NCBI GenBank assembly: GCA_030248215.1
Contig: JASANG010002421.1
Coordinates: 1 to 64,000 of the forward strand
Source of the DNA: Enoplolaimus lenunculus
Taxonomy: Eukaryota > Nematoda > Enoplea > Enoplida > Thoracostomopsidae
Direction: 5' to 3'
DNA: 64,000 nt
Part shown: in pieces, positions 61,905 to 64,000 of the stretch
Layout: every line of letters starts with the position of its first letter
Position numbering within the stretch: position 1 is the first letter of the stretch
The notes under the pieces: generated by a model
Seen by the model: only the letters and a program-made list of their open reading frames with translations
Told to the model about the DNA's origin: nothing
The model's database searches: none
Made by a program: the position numbers and the translations under genes

Positions 61905-62119
61905 GGCCCATGTTACTTTAAAGGGCGTCCAGGTTTCTGGTGGGTCCATAAAAGAGTAGATTTAGATTCTAGGTCACATTTCTTTGCTTAGGCTTAGGCT
62001 TAGGAACATATTTTTGTAACGCTTTATTCATAGGCTTAGGCTTAGGAACACATTTTTAGAACGCTTAGGCTTAGGGATACGCTTAATCTGTTGTTACTCC
62101 CCATAAAGTAACATTGGCC
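61905..62119 (-). mobile_element. TTAGGC MITE, GTTACTTTAAGG type (copy 9)
   Basis: Flanks AATAGAAC and AATAGAAG (7 of 8). Ends GGCCCATGTTACTTTAAAGG and CCATAAAGTAACATTGGCC. Three short TTAGGC runs with AACACATTTTT spacers. Confidence 0.86.
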
Positions 62120-62417
62120 AATAGAAGTATAGGGTGTCGCTTGTCAACAGAGCGAAACGCGATTTTCGCGCAGGGAAATATATATAGCGTAGAATTAAAG
62201 AGGGAGCCCGGGGGCCTCGGCCCCCGGACCTCCCACCAATCGAAAACCACGATGTGATTTCATTGATAACAAGCCAATAAAAATTTTTCGCGGACCACGA
62301 AGTTATACAAGCTGTGAAACATTTCATTGGGGAGTCATCTCGGACCTGTTTGGAGGCGGCCGACTTTTCTTACTCTAACGCTGGTTGTACCGCTACGCGA
62401 ATTTTGGGAAATGCTGA

Positions 62418-63316
62418 GCGGGGTTCACGTTATAAATGGTGCAGCTGGGCCACGTTTTGTCACATTCTATATATTGGGTAACATTTTGTCTGCGATATAA
62501 CCCAACATGATATTCCAAAAACAGTGATTGTCTGCTAACATCACGTATCGGTCACGTTTTGTCTTTCAATATCATTTGATATTCCCTACATTGTCTGTCA
62601 ATATCATATGATCATTTTAAAAATGGCTACTGAGTCAGTTGCATAACTAGGTTTGCGTATGGTGGAATACCATATGATTCTAACAGACATATACCGTTAG
62701 TATCATATGATATTGCGAGACAATGTAAATTACAATACTAATAATATGGCGGGAAATTTAAATTTTAGCAGAAAAATTTATAATTTGGCGGCAAAAATCT
62801 ATTTTTGGCGGCAAAATTCGAATTTGGGCGGGAAATTTAAATTTTAGGGAAATTCAAATTTTGGCGGGAAATTTAAATTTTAGGAAAATTCAAATTTTGG
62901 CGGAAATTTATATTTTGGCGCGAAAATTCAAAATTTGGCGGGAAAACAAATTTTGGCAAGAAAATTCAAATTTTGGCGGGAATATTTAAATTTTGGCGGA
63001 TTGTTATATGATACGTCTTGAACTACATAATGGAATATCATATGATACTCCAAATTCGTTTTGCTGAATATCATATCATATTTGCTGTTTATTTGGACTA
63101 TCATATGATATTCACCAATATGTCTGATTGTGTCACGTGACATTTGAACACTTGTATGCTGAGATAACCTGTGTACCCGTGGTTTTATAGCAATATCACA
63201 TGATATTCGACTTTTGTCTGTTCGTATCATATGATGTTATAAAAAATTTATGTTGATGTCGAATCAACATGTGACTAAACGTGACCCGACTGCCCCAGCG
63301 ATAACATGAACCCCGC
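62418..63316. mobile_element. 0.9-kb inverted-repeat element with ATCATATGAT and GGCGGGAAATT satellites
   Basis: Ends GCGGGGTTCACGTTATAAAT and CGATAACATGAACCCCGC, with paired inner blocks (GGGCCACGTTTTGTCAC and GTGACTAAACGTGACCC). Between them the 10-base palindrome ATCATATGAT or close relatives occurs roughly every 30 to 60 bases, and 62745-63000 holds a tandem of TTTTGGCGGGAAA(A)TT(C/T)AAA units of about 20 to 25 bp. No reading frame of note. Confidence 0.72.
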
Positions 63317-64000
63317 ATTATATAGAAGAATGTACAAAATAATTTTCCAAATGTTGAGAAGGTTTTTCGGTTTTATCTAATTTTCTGGTTTCTACAAGGT
63401 TGGGTCTGGGCTGCTAAGCCTATACCATCTATCATTTGTGATCCCAAATTTATGGTATTACGATGAATCGTTGTGTAGTCAGCTTAGCTATATTTAGGAC
63501 CATAACTTCGCTTTGCGTCCAAGAGTGCCCTTGCATTGCAATCCTTATCCGTCATCACTGTACTATTTTAAGATTGCTTTTTGTTAAGCATGCAGGCAAC
63601 ATCTATCCGGCTGCAATCTGGCCTACTGTATCACGGCTGGACTACACTGCCACAAGTTGCGGTACTAGGAGTAGTGTTGTGCAATTACTACTTTTTCTAT
63701 TGCCGGCCGGTCATTGGCGCCGGCCGGCCAATATACAAATTTAAAAAAATTATCAAGCAGTTGTATAATGACTCGGAGAGCAACAGTAAAAACATAAATA
63801 CATGTTCCTACATTTTGCAACTTCGAAGCGTATATTTTTACAAGAAAATAAAGTGCCCCAAAGCCCATGTAAAGAAACATGTGGAAAATTAGAACGTTTA
63901 AATCGCATTGGCGTTAAGATATACTACTACGCGTAGTAACGCACATGTGCAACAGGGCTAAGGCTTCTTCGGCCCTTACAGTGCTTTTTGCTACCAACTA

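Larger units (their letters stand above)
54391..64000. other. Right-hand repeat region with no recognised gene
   Basis: No conserved domain was found in any open frame on either strand. Most frames derive from MITEs (L-R-L-R and S-L-S-L peptides). The 63.3-64.0 kb end is ordinary AT-rich sequence with TGCCGGCCGGTCATTGGC-type palindromic words near 63700-63725. Confidence 0.5.

Overview
This is an AT-rich animal genome segment. Introns follow GT-AG, and all four recognisable host genes belong to families known from bilaterian animals. I cannot place the species. The TTAGGC hexamer, which is the nematode telomere unit, is everywhere here, but it sits inside small transposons and so does not identify the organism.

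Gene layout. (1) At 1618-4098 (+) are the last two visible coding exons of an SLC6-type sodium-coupled transporter; the rest lies left of the window. (2) At 7442-12207 (+) is a complete nine-exon PP2C phosphatase close to ILKAP. (3) From 12.2 to 43.6 kb no host exon is recognisable. This stretch is packed with short inverted-repeat transposons (MITEs) and holds the 3' end of a Penelope-like retroelement with a GIY-YIG endonuclease (about 27.18-27.93 kb). (4) At 43789-47479 (+) are TM3 to the C-terminus of a rhodopsin-family neuropeptide receptor of the kinin/tachykinin type. Its 5' exons were not found, and a T-depleted, possibly misassembled tract lies just upstream. (5) At 51443-54223 (-) is a two-exon TMEM200-type membrane protein with a very long Asn/Thr tract. 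(6) From 54.4 kb to the end there are only repeats.

The repeats are the main story. At least eight MITE families occur. Several carry 8-bp target duplications that I could read directly, as hAT-type elements do. Two related families (TIRs GGCCCATGTATAGAACAGGG and GGCCCATGTTACTTTAAGGG) carry internal TTAGGC/GCCTAA arrays between conserved, asymmetric subterminal blocks. Other families carry other short periodic cores (CCGGCT, CCGATT, ATCGGC, GAGACT, ATCCGG). MITEs also sit in introns of three of the four genes, once 27 bp from a splice donor.

The four genes look unrelated in function (transport, signalling phosphatase, neuropeptide reception, unknown membrane protein). I see no operon-like link between them.
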